A stretch of DNA of 64,000 bases from Castanea sativa (GCF_040712315.1 NC_134018.1:45075335-45139334); one strand, 5' to 3'. Numbered from the stretch's first letter, positions 12,410 to 23,665 are shown. Numbers and translations are program-made. Notes: a model not told the origin generated them from the sequence alone.

Positions 12410-13920
12410 TCATCTCAGCCAACTCCATTGGGGACATTCTGTATGGGCCTTCGAAGGAGGCTTTGATCTAGGAACCAACAAGATCCTATGACCAACAACA
12501 CGCCTTAGTGGAAGGGTTTCAGGAAATTCTGGAGGCATCACATCAGCAAACTCCCCTAGCAGTCCAGCCATAGCATCTGGAACTTCAACATACTTGTCTA
12601 GCTTCATCTCAATTAATGTAGCCAAGTAAGTCATCCCACCCTTGTTCAGCCCATGCTTAACCTGCATGGCTGAAACCATCGGTTCTTTCCCCTTGCTAAT
12701 CTTGCTATTTCTTGCCCCACGCCTAACAGGAACATAGCATGACTGCTTCTCATCAAGGATTAACAATACTCCAATGAATGGTAGTAAGACAGCCTTAGCA
12801 ACCACTAGGAACTCATCACCCAGAATTACATCAAAGTCATCTAACTCCATGATTAGGAAATTCACCTTTCCTGTCCACTCGCCAACCTTAAACTTCACTC
12901 CATAAGCAATTCCCAACACAAGTTTTGCCTCTGAATTTACTACCTTGATCTTACTTGGACACTTGCTCACTTTCAGACCAAGTCATTGGACCATCCGATC
13001 AGCAACAAAATTGTGGGTAGCACCAGAATCAAGCATACCCTCAACCCCATTCTCATTCATCTCCACTTGAACATAAGATGGACCCCTAGAAGTTCCTCTT
13101 GCACAAAGTGCATTTAGCAATTGCAAGGGGTTCACTCTGCTGGGAACTTCTTCATTAGACTGCCCACCACCATCTTTAGCAATCATGGCATTAAGCTTTT
13201 CACACTTTGGAGAGTCTCTTGCACGATGAGGGCCATTGCAAATGAAGCAGCTAGAATTAAGCTTGGGCTGATCTTTGCTTGGTCGAGAGGTAGAACTCTC
13301 TCCCTTGCTCTTGTTACCCTAATTTTTCTTCTACTTATCCTTCTTCTACTTCTCCTTGCTTTTGTCCTTGGACTTACGTTTTTCCTCATCCCCACTAGGC
13401 TTACTGAACTTGTAGTCTACTAAGGCATCTACAGCAGGCATAGCAGTAGGCAGATTACGCACAACTTCCTCTTTAACTCCAATTGTGCCCAAGGCTGCAA
13501 GCCAGACTTGAAATTGAACAGTTTGTCCTCCTCTGACATGTTCTTGATATCCAGCATCAAAGAACTGAACGTCTTGACATATTCTCTCACTGTACCAGTT
13601 TGTTTCAATTTCTTCAAGGCGTCTCTTGCAACCTATGCAATGTTGGTAGGCAAGAACTAGTCCTTAAATTCTTTCTTTAAGGCTTCCCACGAGTCAATTT
13701 TCCCTCTACCAGCATCTGCATCATCTTCCATACGGGTTCTCCACCATAACTTGGCATCCCCTGAAAGATACATGCTAGTAATCGTCACCATCTCTTGACT
13801 AGGCACCCTGGCAGCCTTGAAGTACTACTCCATATCTCACAGGAAATTCTCCAAATCCTTGGCATTCCTAGTACCATTAAAGGGTTTTGGTTCAGGCACC
13901 TTCACTTTGGTGGCCACTTT
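12410..13920 (-). pseudogene. Gypsy gag C-terminus, zinc knuckle and aspartic protease
   Basis: Minus-strand order: the gag core (13,430-13,915, motifs PEPKPFNG, YLSGDAKLWW, REYVKTFSSL); a Lys-rich linker; a knuckle CFICNGPHRARDSPKC (about 13,210-13,260) in which the last Cys of the CCHC box reads Ser; then a retropepsin with the active site DSGATHNFV (about 13,010-13,040) and a later ILGDEFL. Several sense codons have become stops, for example at about 13,825-13,845, where TGA and TAG stand for expected Trp and Gln. Confidence 0.85.
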
Positions 13921-16803
13921 TATCACGACCCTAAACCTGTACTTCAGAATTTAGAGCATGACCGGCATGTTAATATCAAGTTTATCTCAATACTAATACG
14001 AACCAACCTAAACTAAAAGTGCTTATCAAGAATTGCTTCTTGTATTCCTGCTTATTTTCTTGCATAAAAGACATAATATACAAAAATGATGAAAACCTTG
14101 AAAACTTCATTTCATTTGAACTTTCCAAGATTACCACTTGGCTGAAACTTCAAGTATTCAGGTAAATATTACGTAGCTAAACATTTAGCAAAAACTCTTA
14201 TTTACAAACAACCCCAAAGACATACAACTGGGGTTTCAAAACAAATTAAGGTTCTAAATTACATCTGTGCTCAAGGATCAAGTACATCTTGATTCCTCTT
14301 ATACAACAAAAGAGCTAAACTACTCTACAACCAAAATCTATGAATTCTAACAAGCGAGAATCACAGAATCCTTACCACCTCTAATACTCTCGCTGCTTCT
14401 AGGAAGAACCTATGCACTGAAATATAATAGGGTGAGCTGCGAAGCCCAGTAAGGTTTTAAGCTCCACAGGCCTTTAATAAAAATGCATGTAAATCAAATA
14501 TTTTATGGATATGTTAGCTTTGATAAAATAGCATTATGAATATTGTTCTTAAAATAACTTATGAACTTTCAAATGAAAATACTTCATTTTCCTTTCATAT
14601 AATAATAAAATGACATAATAAGGAACTTAAACATAATTCAGTAACTTTATTTTTAAATAGACTATAAAATATTTGATCATAAACTTCCCATCAGACTTAT
14701 AATACATTCAACATACCTTTCTTATCATCATAATTTTCTTATAATTTCCAAATAGCTTAATAGCTCATTTATAATACATATTAGTCAGTTCAATTGTAAG
14801 TTCGTCACAACTTTGGGAGGCTTCTAGCACATAGTACCAGGCATCCAACATTCCCCACAATGCTAGGTAATTTTGGAATCATGTCATAATACATATTTTC
14901 AACCATAGGGGTAGGTTGACATCCTCCACAAGTTGGTCATTACCAACAAGGGCGGGTACAGTAGAGTCAGTCCCACTTTTAATGACCAATCAAAATCTCC
15001 ATGGAAATACCAATACTATAATCCCTACTGGCTGAGTTCAGATCATAACAATAGAATAATTGAAAACTATATTTTTCTGATAATTATGCTTTTACACAAA
15101 TATTTCATAATAGTAGCATATTTATTTCATTCTTTAAATATTATGTTCTCATATAACTAATAGCATCAATATGCTAAAATTATCACATGTATAGGATTCA
15201 ATAAGTCATGAACATAAATCTTTACTTAAATCAGGCTTATATGTAATATTTCTAATTAAAAAATTTTGATTTTCTAAATAGTCATTATACTTATCAAACG
15301 CACATGTCACATATCCCTTACCTAAAAACAGAAGACATGAGAGATTTGTATAAGAGGAGCTCAAGTGTCCATGTTCTCGTTCTAGTCACCTAAATGAAAG
15401 ACCAAAACTTATTACTAACAACACTTCCTAAATATATAAACTTACACCTCAAACACAACCTAACTCTCAAACTCAAGAAAATCTTAATTCCCATCACATA
15501 AAGTTTCCCCAAAAACAAGGTACATTCATCAAACACATTACATACCAGAACATAGAGAAACCAAGGCATTAAAATTCATCCATGATCTACATACCAAAAG
15601 ATAAGCATATTAAATTGTAGTTCAAAACATTCACCTTAACTTCAAAATTAATTCCACAAAGTCAGAGTTATCCTTCACTGTTTATTGCTCATTTCAGCAG
15701 CATATACCTCATTTGTAAAATACAAATGGATTGTCCATACACATCCAAATGTCATGCAATTTTACAGAGCTACTCCCCTGAATGTCTAGTATATACCATA
15801 TCAATTTTAGAGCCAAACCATAAAATTATGATTTATTAAAAATCCTACAAGACAACATGCTCAAACCTGTCCTGACAGAAATTTATGCAATTTATAAATT
15901 AAACTATTATTTTTATATTAATCCCAATGTTGTGAGACCACTTCCATTACAACTATGTATGTCTTAGAATTCATAAGAACTACTCCTAGCATCCTAATTC
16001 ATAGAAAATGATTTAATACATATTTTTCTTGTTGTAAACATCAAATCTATCACAGTGGCAGTTTCAGCATATGTTCTTACAAAATCATCAACTAATAGCA
16101 ATTGGCCTTCATTTCATTTGGGTATTTTTATACCTAGACTATACATATTAAAATACCTTAATAAGCATCCAATAGACCACAATATCATCAAACTTTCAAA
16201 TTACTAAAACAGAATCACAAGTTCAGCTTCTGAAATCATATTTGAGAATAAAGAAGGGAAAATAAACAAAACAATCATACTATCAAAATACCCAAAATCA
16301 GATGAGGATTTTAATTACTTACCCACAAACTTTGAAGCTGAAACTTTAGTGATAGGCTCTTAATTTCTTCTTAGAGAGAGGTATATTGTTTCGGTGAGAG
16401 AGTGAGAGAGAGGTGTTGCTGTGTAAGAGCAAAGGAAGAGAAAAGAAAGAGCAAAGAAAGATGAACCAAGAAGTTTCTGGTGCAGGAAAAGAAAGATAAG
16501 GGAAATGGACTTTTGGGGTGGGGCACGTGTAATGCTAAGGGAAAGTGAGCTGATGACTCACCTTTGCACTTTTTAAAATTTACTTCCCCCCCCCCTTATA
16601 AACTTATATTTCTAGAAAGGCCCCAAGAACGATATGACTTTACATATAAGCCCTTACCTTTATAAATTTCTTTCCATAACATTAAAAGAGCATATATCTT
16701 CTATAATATCACAATGTCAAAGTTTTGTGCACTCAAGGTAATTAAGATGGTAACAAGCATATAAACCCATAAGTTAATTATGCCATTAGGTTGGGATGTT
16801 ACA
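13921..16803 (-). mobile_element. Long solo LTR inside the gypsy gag
   Basis: On the minus strand it begins TGTAACATCCCAACC at 16,803 and ends GGGTCGTGATA at 13,921. The expected terminal CA has become TA. The flanks are ACTTT (13,916-13,920) and ACTTC (16,804-16,808), a 5-bp duplication with one change. Taking it out with one flank rejoins the gag frame. 2,883 bases, AT-rich, no genes. The start and end words fit Tekay/Del-type gypsy LTRs. Confidence 0.8.
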
Positions 16804-17102
16804 ACTTCCCCCTCCCTAGGCAAGCCACTCATTGCTCTCTTCAATAGGGCAATTTCTGTTTCAAGTTGGCGTTGGGTCCCCCTTGTTGGCTGGTTCTAGG
16901 CATCCAATGCAACAACCAACTCTTCAACACGAGTAAACACAATATCCCTCTGTTCTGCAAGATCATTCCTCACCACACTAGTTTCTGCAAAGACAGCTTC
17001 CAATCTGTCACACACAGAAAGTTGTTCCCCCTCTCTAGGAACTCCAAGTATGTTCTCCAAGACAGTCACCCTTGCCTTGGTGTCCGAAGACATAGCAGCC
17101 AA
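16804..17102 (-). pseudogene. Gypsy gag, N-terminal part
   Basis: Begins MAAMSSDTKARVTVLENIL at 17,102, right after the primer-binding site, and reads as a coiled-coil-like gag N-terminus. A TAG interrupts it at about 16,896. At 16,803 a solo LTR splits the frame, which continues in phase on the other side at 13,920. Confidence 0.8.
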
Positions 17103-17114
17103 GCTCTGATACCA
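17101..17114 (-). promoter_or_regulatory. Gypsy primer-binding site (initiator tRNA-Met)
   Basis: Minus-strand TGGTATCAGAGCTT, two bases inside the 5' LTR. It is complementary to the 3' end of plant initiator tRNA-Met, the usual primer for reverse transcription in this class. Confidence 0.9.
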
Positions 17115-17116
17115 AT

Positions 17117-17262
17117 TGTCACAAGGTCAATTTTTCTTTTAAATTTTCTGCCTGTGATGGCACTAAGCCCCTGACTTAGTCTTAGCCAACACTCCACACA
17201 CACACACACACACTGCAAGAGCACTCAGAACAGAATTATTAAGGGAATTCACACACACACAC

Positions 17263-17312
<50 letters not shown>

Positions 17313-18309
17313 ACAGGGCACCAACCCCAACCTTTTTTACTCAATATCAAGTACAAAGGAAGCTTGGAGAATACACACAAAATTCTCTATGCCAAAATTA
17401 CACACTCTTCTGTTGACAACCCCAACAGCCTAGGATAAATGCACAGAAATAATTGTCGTGGCAGTTATTGCCAAGTAACTACCCCCTTGTCCAAGACTTG
17501 CTGCCACATGTGGTCTGACTTAGGACACCTTCAATTGATGCTATCTTGGCCTACTCTCCACATTTCCAGCCCCTACTCAATAGGCCTGAACATCCAACAA
17601 GCTAGGAACTGCTTGGTAACTGCTGATAACTGCTGCTGCACACTCTACACATGCCAGCCCATGTCTCAGCACATCATGGGGCTTCTGCCCATGCTCCAGT
17701 AGCCCACATTCTAGCAGCCCACACACAATTGTTCCATCACGTTTAAGAAGGCTTGACCCCTGCCCAAGCCCTTCTCATCAGCATCATAGCCCACATAGCA
17801 TGCACATAGGCAGCACATCAAGTAACTACCATCAGCCCACTCACACAAAGTCCATGCATTTTTCTAGCACCAACTAGTCCAATGCCTTGCACAACATATC
17901 CTCATTACAGCAGCCCATCACTGCCTTTCACTTAAGCCACCAAGTCCACACACAAAGCAACCATTAGCCAAGCCACCAATGTCATGCACCATCACCTAGG
18001 GTTAGCACCACCTGCTGCTGCGCATCATCATCGAACCCATCTCTACCCACCATGACCCTTCTCTGCCATGGCCTTGGGGCATCATGTGGAGCAAGGTGCC
18101 TCCACATGTTGCCCCTCATCATGCTCATCATTTTGAATCCAACAAGGAGACCGAGCTTGTCCCCCTGAAAGAGCAGTTAGGAGCTTCACTAGATAGACAT
18201 GAAGAGCCATTGGTGTGTTGAGAAAACATAGAGCCAAGTGACTGGCCTGATGTTGCCCAAGCACTCCAATTCCTCATGCCATCATTAGTAACTCGTAAAG
18301 CTCCTAACA
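17117..18309 (-). repeat. Gypsy 5' LTR (right copy)
   Basis: Partner of 7,194-8,280, 1,193 bases, from TGTCACAAGG to GCTCCTAACA on the plus strand, with (CA)n tracts near 17,197 and 17,252-17,306. It would hold the element's minus-strand promoter. Confidence 0.9.
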
Positions 18310-18314
18310 CATTG

Positions 18315-19408
18315 GCAGGCTAGAGGAGCTCAATCTGGTATTCATTAGTGACAGGCAGAAGGTATTATCATCTAGCTCATTTTCATGACTTCATTACTTG
18401 CTTACTTGAATGCTTACTTGAATGCTTACATGCTTACTTGCTGACACTGAATGCTTACTTGCTTACTTGATGGAAGGGCCTTCTACCTGCAATGGAGACT
18501 CTATTCCCAATGTGGAGCACAGGTATTGTGTGAAGCACATATACAACAACTTCAAGGTTAACCACAAGGGCATAGAGTTGAAGAGTATACTATGGAGATG
18601 TGTTGGCACAACATCAATCAGGGAATTTGAGAGGGGGATGGATCATCTTAAGAGTTTGTATGAAGAAGCTTGGAAGTACCTTGCTGATATAGAGCTTGCA
18701 CAGTGGACCAGATCCTACTTTTCTCCAAGAGCTTTGAAAGATTGTCTGGTAAACAATCTGAGTGAGAGTTTTAACTCTATGATTGTGAAGGCTAGAGACA
18801 AGCCAATTTTATCAATGCTCGAGTGGATCAGAGTTAGGCTTATGAGTAGGCTATATATAAAGAAGATTGGCATAGAAAAGTATGGTGGCAAGTTGTGTCC
18901 AAGTATATTGGATAAGTTGGAGAAGTTAAAATTAGAGTCTAAGAACTTCTGTGCAATGCCATCTGGGAGGTTTGTGTATGAGGTTGACAATGAGAGGGAA
19001 AGGCATGTGGTGGACTTGGTAAGGAGGACATGCAGTTGTAGAGTATGAGACTTGATAGGAATCCCCTACAAGCATGGAGTTGTAGCCATTTTTGTGAATT
19101 GTGAGAAATCAGAGGACTACACCCATCCATGCTACTACAAGGATGCTTTTTTGAAGACATACAAGACACCCATACCTCCCATGCCTAGCCAGTCTGAGTG
19201 GATCTCAAGTGGCCAACCCAAACCTGTTGCACCTATTATCAATAAGCCACTAGGCAGACCACCCATAAAGAGGAAGAGAGACGCTGATGAGCCAAGGAAC
19301 CCTTATAAGGTTTCTAGAGCAAAAAAGTCAATGAGGTGTGGAAGGTGTCAAAAGGAAGGGCACAATGCAAGGGGATGCAAGACCAATGTCACTGGTGAAA
19401 CACCATAG
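18315..19408 (+). pseudogene. MULE transposase (MURA-like), C-terminal half, broken
   Basis: This continues directly from 7,193 when the gypsy element and one CATTG are removed. The second catalytic Asp is in FISDRQK (18,350-18,352). A GT/AG intron at 18,362-18,476, rich in TTACTTGAATGC repeats, separates SDRQK from GLLPAMETL. A one-base deletion near 18,507 shifts the frame. The catalytic Glu is in NNLSESFN (18,764-18,766). A SWIM zinc-binding motif (CSC...CKHG type; here the second Cys reads Tyr) is cut by TGA at 19,046, where Trp is expected. A CCHC knuckle (CGRCQKEGHNARGC, about 19,335-19,380) closes the frame at 19,408. Confidence 0.9.
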
Positions 19409-20473
19409 GAGAGGAGGAAGAGATTGCATAAAGAAAAATCTGTAAGTTTTTACACAATTTTTTTACTATTTGCAAAATGCCAATAACTGACACTGTAAGC
19501 ATGCTCATATTTGGTTGCAGGCAAGTGGAAGGCCTTCTACATGCAGACAAGGATCCTAGGCCCCGTCTTGTACTTTGTAGCCTACAAGACCACCTGCTAC
19601 CAGAGGAGCTGCTTTGAGAGGAAGGGGTAATGCAGCTAGGACATAGAAACGTAAAACAAGAGGTGGAAAAGCCAGCTGTGGTGGGAGAGGTAGAGGCAAG
19701 GGTAGTAAATGAAGACTATGTCAAGACACTTTTGTTTCTATGTATTAGGGTTATGTAGTGTTAGGGTTATATGTAATTTGTAGGCAATAGCAGGGCAGAC
19801 AATTGTTGATTATATATGTTGTTCAAACACTGTTGGGATTTATTTGTATTTTTGTACGTTTTGTAAACAAGGGTAGGTGCAACTGTTTTGGTTGTTGTTG
19901 TACCAAATACCCTATATTTACTGGTGGTTGATGAAAGACTATTCAATGCCACCTTAAATATGTATACAATTTCCCAACTTAATGGCAGGTGTTCAGAATT
20001 ATTATTTTGATTATTGCAGTTGAACATATATGAGTTTGTTTATGTGTGTATGTATTGAATATAGTAGTCACTTTTGAATACAGTAGATGTATATGTTGAA
20101 TAGCAGGTTTATGTGTGCATTTGTTGTCTTTTCTTGCAAGTTGATAGATAGTTGTCATGCACTATATACTTTAAACAATTCACTTTCAACACAATTATCT
20201 TTATACAATGCACTTTATGCACAAACCAACACAACTCACAACATCCAACAAAACACCAACAACTCATAGCTCACAAGTAACCAATTCACTTTAAACAAAA
20301 ATACCAATAGCATCTAACATAAATAACACTTTATCTTTAAAAAGCCTATATTATTAAGTGGCTTCAAGCCAACAACATCTATCATCTTACATAGTTCCTA
20401 TTACAATACAATTGAGGACCAACTTATACATTACAACCCACTAGGTAGACTCAATCTCATCATTCTAACAATT
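19409..20473. other. MULE interior between the two convergent genes
   Basis: An intron-like GTAAGTTT...TTGCAG (about 19,440-19,520) is followed by a short Arg/Gly-rich tail (to about 19,710) that may be the last, degraded exon of the transposase. The rest (about 19,720-20,473) is AT-rich and non-coding. It should hold the 3' ends of both convergent transcripts. Confidence 0.5.
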
Positions 20474-21030
20474 TCACTTGAACCAAAACATGAAAACAAC
20501 ATAACCAAAAAAAAAAAAAAACCATGACAGAATTAGTGCAATTTTGTACTTTCTCTCTTGCTCTAAAGCTCTCACTGCTCTCTCCTTGGCTTGAACAGAA
20601 GAAGCTCTCTCCCTCTCAATGGCTTTTGCTGCCCTGTCTTGAGTAATTTCTGCCATTTGGGTAGCTTCTGCTGTTGTTTGGGTAGCTGCTCTTTTCCTTT
20701 CATGTGCAAGTTGCAGCTCACTCCACAGTAAATTCAGCTTTTGTTGTACCAAATGAGCAACTTCATTCCCAAGCATACAAGTGGGATTATCAATCCATTG
20801 AAAGAAAGGACACTTGGGACCAACCTATTCATAAATTGAATTGAACACATCACATTCCAATCTCACTTGAGTCAACTAAATTAAGTAAGAGTTATACTTA
20901 CCTTATATCGGCTACAACGCAGAAACCTTCTCCCAAAATTATCCACTGTCAAACTTGTTCTCAACACACAAGTCTCATATGTACACATATGCCCACTTGA
21001 ACCTGAGTAATTTCTACTCGAAGAAGACAT
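20474..21030 (-). CDS. GRF zinc-finger protein carried by the MULE (At4g04775-like)
   Basis: Two exons on the minus strand: 21,030-20,902 (43 codons, beginning MSSSSRNYSGSSG) and 20,824-20,474, joined across a 77-base intron with GTAAGT donor, TATGAATAG acceptor and phase 0. The joined frame is unbroken, 159 residues. The N-terminal third fits a GRF-type zinc finger (C-x4-C, then NFGRRFLRC, then C-PFFQWID). The middle is a Lys/Arg/Glu/Gln-rich coiled coil (about residues 65-135) and the last 20 or so residues are strongly hydrophobic (ALILSWFFFFFGYVVF), like a tail anchor. It sits inside the MULE and converges on the transposase, the position mudrB holds in maize MuDR, though no similarity to mudrB is seen. 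GRF fingers are known from nucleic-acid-binding proteins. The role here is unknown. Confidence 0.75.
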
Positions 21031-21243
21031 CGCTTATCAACTTCGTGTGAATCAAATTTCTTGTGAATCAAAGCTACCATCAAAACTTGAAACCCCAACC
21101 CATATAAAGCAGAAATTTCATACTTGGTGATGATCTATCTTCGAATATTCAATGCCTCAAGACAACCCAAAGTCAGAACCTTACACTCACATGAAAGTGT
21201 TATGCACCACGATCATAAAAATCAATACCCTAGCTCAATACAA

Positions 21244-21474
21244 GGGTTTTTCATGTTTCTAGGGCTCATGAGGAAAAGATTTAATGGTTCGTGTTTTTGA
21301 TCCGTGTTATGTTCTGATTTTTAATAAAAGGGTGTTTTTCTACCGTCTAAGGGTGAGGTGGGTAACGGATGGGTAAAGGATTAAAGTTCAAGTGGACAAA
21401 GTGTTAAGTTTTAAACCATAGGTAGACAAAGTGAAAACAGGTCATACCACAGGTGGGATTACTGTAATTTCCCC
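21244..21474. repeat. MULE right terminal inverted repeat
   Basis: Reverse-complement partner of 5,055-5,167. It is longer than the left copy because it keeps about 120 bases (roughly 21,315-21,433) missing on the left. The GRF zinc-finger gene begins about 215 bases inside it, so this repeat probably holds that gene's promoter. Confidence 0.85.
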
Positions 21475-21495
21475 TAAATGAAAACTCATGTCCAA

Positions 21496-22028
21496 GGTTG
21501 TCAAAATCGGGATCCTACGTAGGATCGTAGGAGGTAGGTGAGATCGTGGATCGTAGGATCGGATCGTAAATCGTAAGATCCTATATTATTTGAGAAAAAA
21601 ACAAAAAAATAAACATTTGTATGTTAAATAATCACATAAATTATACATTCATTAATATAATTACCATACATCACTATATTCATTTATAAGCATCATTTAA
21701 AGAGGTCAAAAATCTCAAAACATGATACTCTATTGGAATATTTTTTATTCGGATCCAACTGGCACACTCTCTACATTAGAGTTGAAAAATTTGGTCTATT
21801 GGGATTTTATTTTTCATTTAAGTCCAACTGAGCAATCTATTAAATTTAAAAACATTACAAGAAATAAAGGTCGTTTGAGATCGTCAGAATCGTGTGATCC
21901 TATCGATCCTGAACGATCGCAAAGATCCCTAAACGATCGCAAAGATCCTTGAAAGATCCGAATCGTTTTGAGCAGGTGAGATCGTAAAATCGTAGGATCG
22001 TAGGATTCAGATCGGGATTTTGACAACC
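21496..22028. mobile_element. Small inverted-repeat element with GGATCGTA repeats
   Basis: Ends GGTTGTCAAAATC (21,496) and its reverse complement (to 22,028). Subterminal GATCGTAGGATCG-type repeats face each other, while the AT-rich middle has no gene. The flanks CATGTCCAAG and CATGCTCATG are similar at 7 of 10 places, perhaps an aged target duplication. It lies in the copia LTR remnant, 22 bases from the MULE end. Superfamily (hAT or Mutator) unresolved. Confidence 0.7.
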
Positions 22029-22417
22029 ATGCTCATGTCTTAAAGATTTTATTTGTGAAAGACGTTATGTTGAATAACAATTTCTAAGTAACTCTCATTT
22101 GGTATAACCTCTTTGGTTAATAAACACCTTGAAAGTACAAGTTTTAAACTCCTTGATGGAAAGAGGTTATGAAACAAATTTTAATTTAAAAGAGTACCTA
22201 GTCTAGCCTATATATATAGCCTGTCTCCATCAAAGGAAATATGTAAGGTAAAGGCCATAGACTAGAAGACAACTTTTATAGATACACTATTGTTTTGTTT
22301 TGTTTTGTTTTTTTTTTTTTTTTTTTTTTTTTTTCTAAACACTTAAACAACTATAACTGGAAGTATGTTTATGTTTATTTATTTTCCGCTGCAACTCTAA
22401 ATTTTATCTTACAATCA

Positions 22418-23268
22418 ACTCTCGAAGTTTTGGTATGGTTATTGGTGAATAGTTATAGAAGGTTCTTGTGGGTCATAAGAACAGACTTGGTGTGTGAAAA
22501 AGAAGAGAAAGAGATTCCAAAAGAACTTGTGGAAGGAACTAGGAAGAGAATGTATATGGTGGCAGAGTTGGGTCCCATAAGAAGAGGTACTAGCCCACCA
22601 TGCAATTGATGGGTTTTTGACTCATAGTGGGTGGAACTCAATGTTAGAAAGCATTGTGATTGTGACTAGTGTGCCTATGATTTGCTAGCCTTATTCAACA
22701 GATCAAATGGTGAATCGTAGGCTTGTGAGGGAGGAGTGGAAGGTTGGGTTGGTGTTAAAGATAAGATCAATAACAACTCCAAAATACAAATCCAAGCTAG
22801 TTGATATAAAGAGGAGTCTTCGAATTACAAAATTCAAATGAGTTGTGCAGATAACAATCAGACTAGTGATAAGAACAGCTATCAAAGATAAACTTCCTTT
22901 GTATTTTAAGATAGACTTCTTTTGTATTTTAAACTTCTTCTATCTATAATTTTGTCCTCTTGTAATTTGTAACTCAAACACGTATTATAAATATGTAGCA
23001 CAACCAACACTAATTTTGATAGGCTGGAAAATTCAATCATTGTCCTACATTTATTTGTTTTTATAGTTGGACATGAAAGATGCGTGTGATACGGAGATTG
23101 TGAAAGAAGATGGTGAATGATCTAATAGTAGAGAGGAGGGGGGAATTTCTAAGATCATCAATGAAATGACTAGATTGGAAAAAGATCGTGTTGATGAAGG
23201 TGGATACTTGTATTGTAATTTGGACCATCTAATTGAGGATATCTAGATGATGAGCTAGCAAGGCCTTA
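22418..23268 (+). pseudogene. UGT pseudogene (exon 2 remnant)
   Basis: The 3' part of a glucosyltransferase like the three intact genes: RRFLWVIRTDLV, ELVEGTRKRMYMV and a ruined PSPG box ([14 protein letters not shown] at about 22,610-22,650, with SVPMIC then a stop), then a C-terminal tail (23,068-23,268, YCNLDHLIEDI). It carries frameshifts and stops. An unrelated insertion of about 300 bases (about 22,764-23,065) separates the PSPG region from the tail. Nothing of exon 1 or the first half of exon 2 is present, and the copia LTR ends about 25 bases before it. It is the first unit of the array. Confidence 0.85.
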
Positions 23269-23494
23269 CTTTTGAGCTATTTCTTGACTAATTATTTGCA
23301 ATATTATTGAGATTCTAAAATTTTAATTTATGGAAGAACCAAATAGTATCATTCAATCACCAAAATTTTGATGAGAGTTGTGAAGGTTCAATACTACTAA
23401 ATATTAAGATAAGAAAATATGATATTAAAATTGTAATATGTCCAAACATTTTTAAGAAAAAAAAAATCAAGATCATCAAATTTTATAAATTCAA

Positions 23495-23665
23495 TTTTGA
23501 ATGATCTAATAGTAGAAAGGAGGAAGGAGTTTCTAAGATTAGAGAATGAGAAGCCTAGGTTAGCAAAAGAGAGTGTTGATGAAGGTGGATAGTTGTATTG
23601 TAATTTGGACCATTTGATCAAGAATATTAGGATGATGACCCAGCAAGGCCTTCACGCTAAGAGCT
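23495..23665 (+). pseudogene. Second copy of the UGT C-terminal tail
   Basis: Repeats the tail at 23,110-23,268 about 385 bases further on (LRLENEKPRLAKESVDEGG-like, then LYCNLDHLIKNI) with a stop in the middle. Sequence after both tails is also alike (TTGCAATATTATTG / TTGCAATAATATTG), so this is a local tandem duplication rather than a separate gene. Confidence 0.75.

Larger units (their letters stand above)
7194..18309 (-). mobile_element. Ty3-gypsy chromovirus-like retrotransposon, inserted in the MULE
   Basis: Complete in outline: LTRs at 7,194-8,280 and 17,117-18,309 and a perfect 5-bp target duplication CATTG (7,189-7,193 and 18,310-18,314). A primer-binding site lies beside the right LTR and a purine-rich tract (GGGGTGGTT on the minus strand) beside the left one. 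The order on the minus strand is gag, protease, reverse transcriptase, RNase H, integrase, chromodomain, which marks a chromovirus. Many stops and frameshifts, mostly C-to-T or G-to-A, plus two solo-LTR insertions have killed it. Confidence 0.92.
5055..21474 (+). mobile_element. Mutator-like element (MULE), 16.4 kb with nested insertions
   Basis: The ends are inverted repeats: GGGGGAATTACAGTAA at 5,055 and the reverse complement GGGGAAATTACAGTAA ending at 21,474. A perfect 9-bp target duplication, TAAATGAAA (5,046-5,054 and 21,475-21,483), is the size typical of Mutator. Without the nested gypsy element the MULE is about 5.3 kb. It carries a MURA-like transposase reading inward from the left end and a GRF zinc-finger gene reading inward from the right end, so the two genes converge. 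The transposase is broken, so the element is non-autonomous now. Confidence 0.93.
5003..22393 (+). mobile_element. 3' LTR of the plus-strand copia element, split by later insertions
   Basis: The LTR begins TGTAAGATTTC at 5,003 after a polypurine tract. It is interrupted at 5,055 by the MULE, resumes at 21,484, is interrupted again by a small inverted-repeat element (21,496-22,028), and continues to TTTTCCGCTGCA at about 22,393. With the insertions taken out it is roughly 430 bases long. UGT-like pseudogene sequence begins shortly after its end. The exact 3' end is inferred from the terminal TGCA. Confidence 0.65.
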
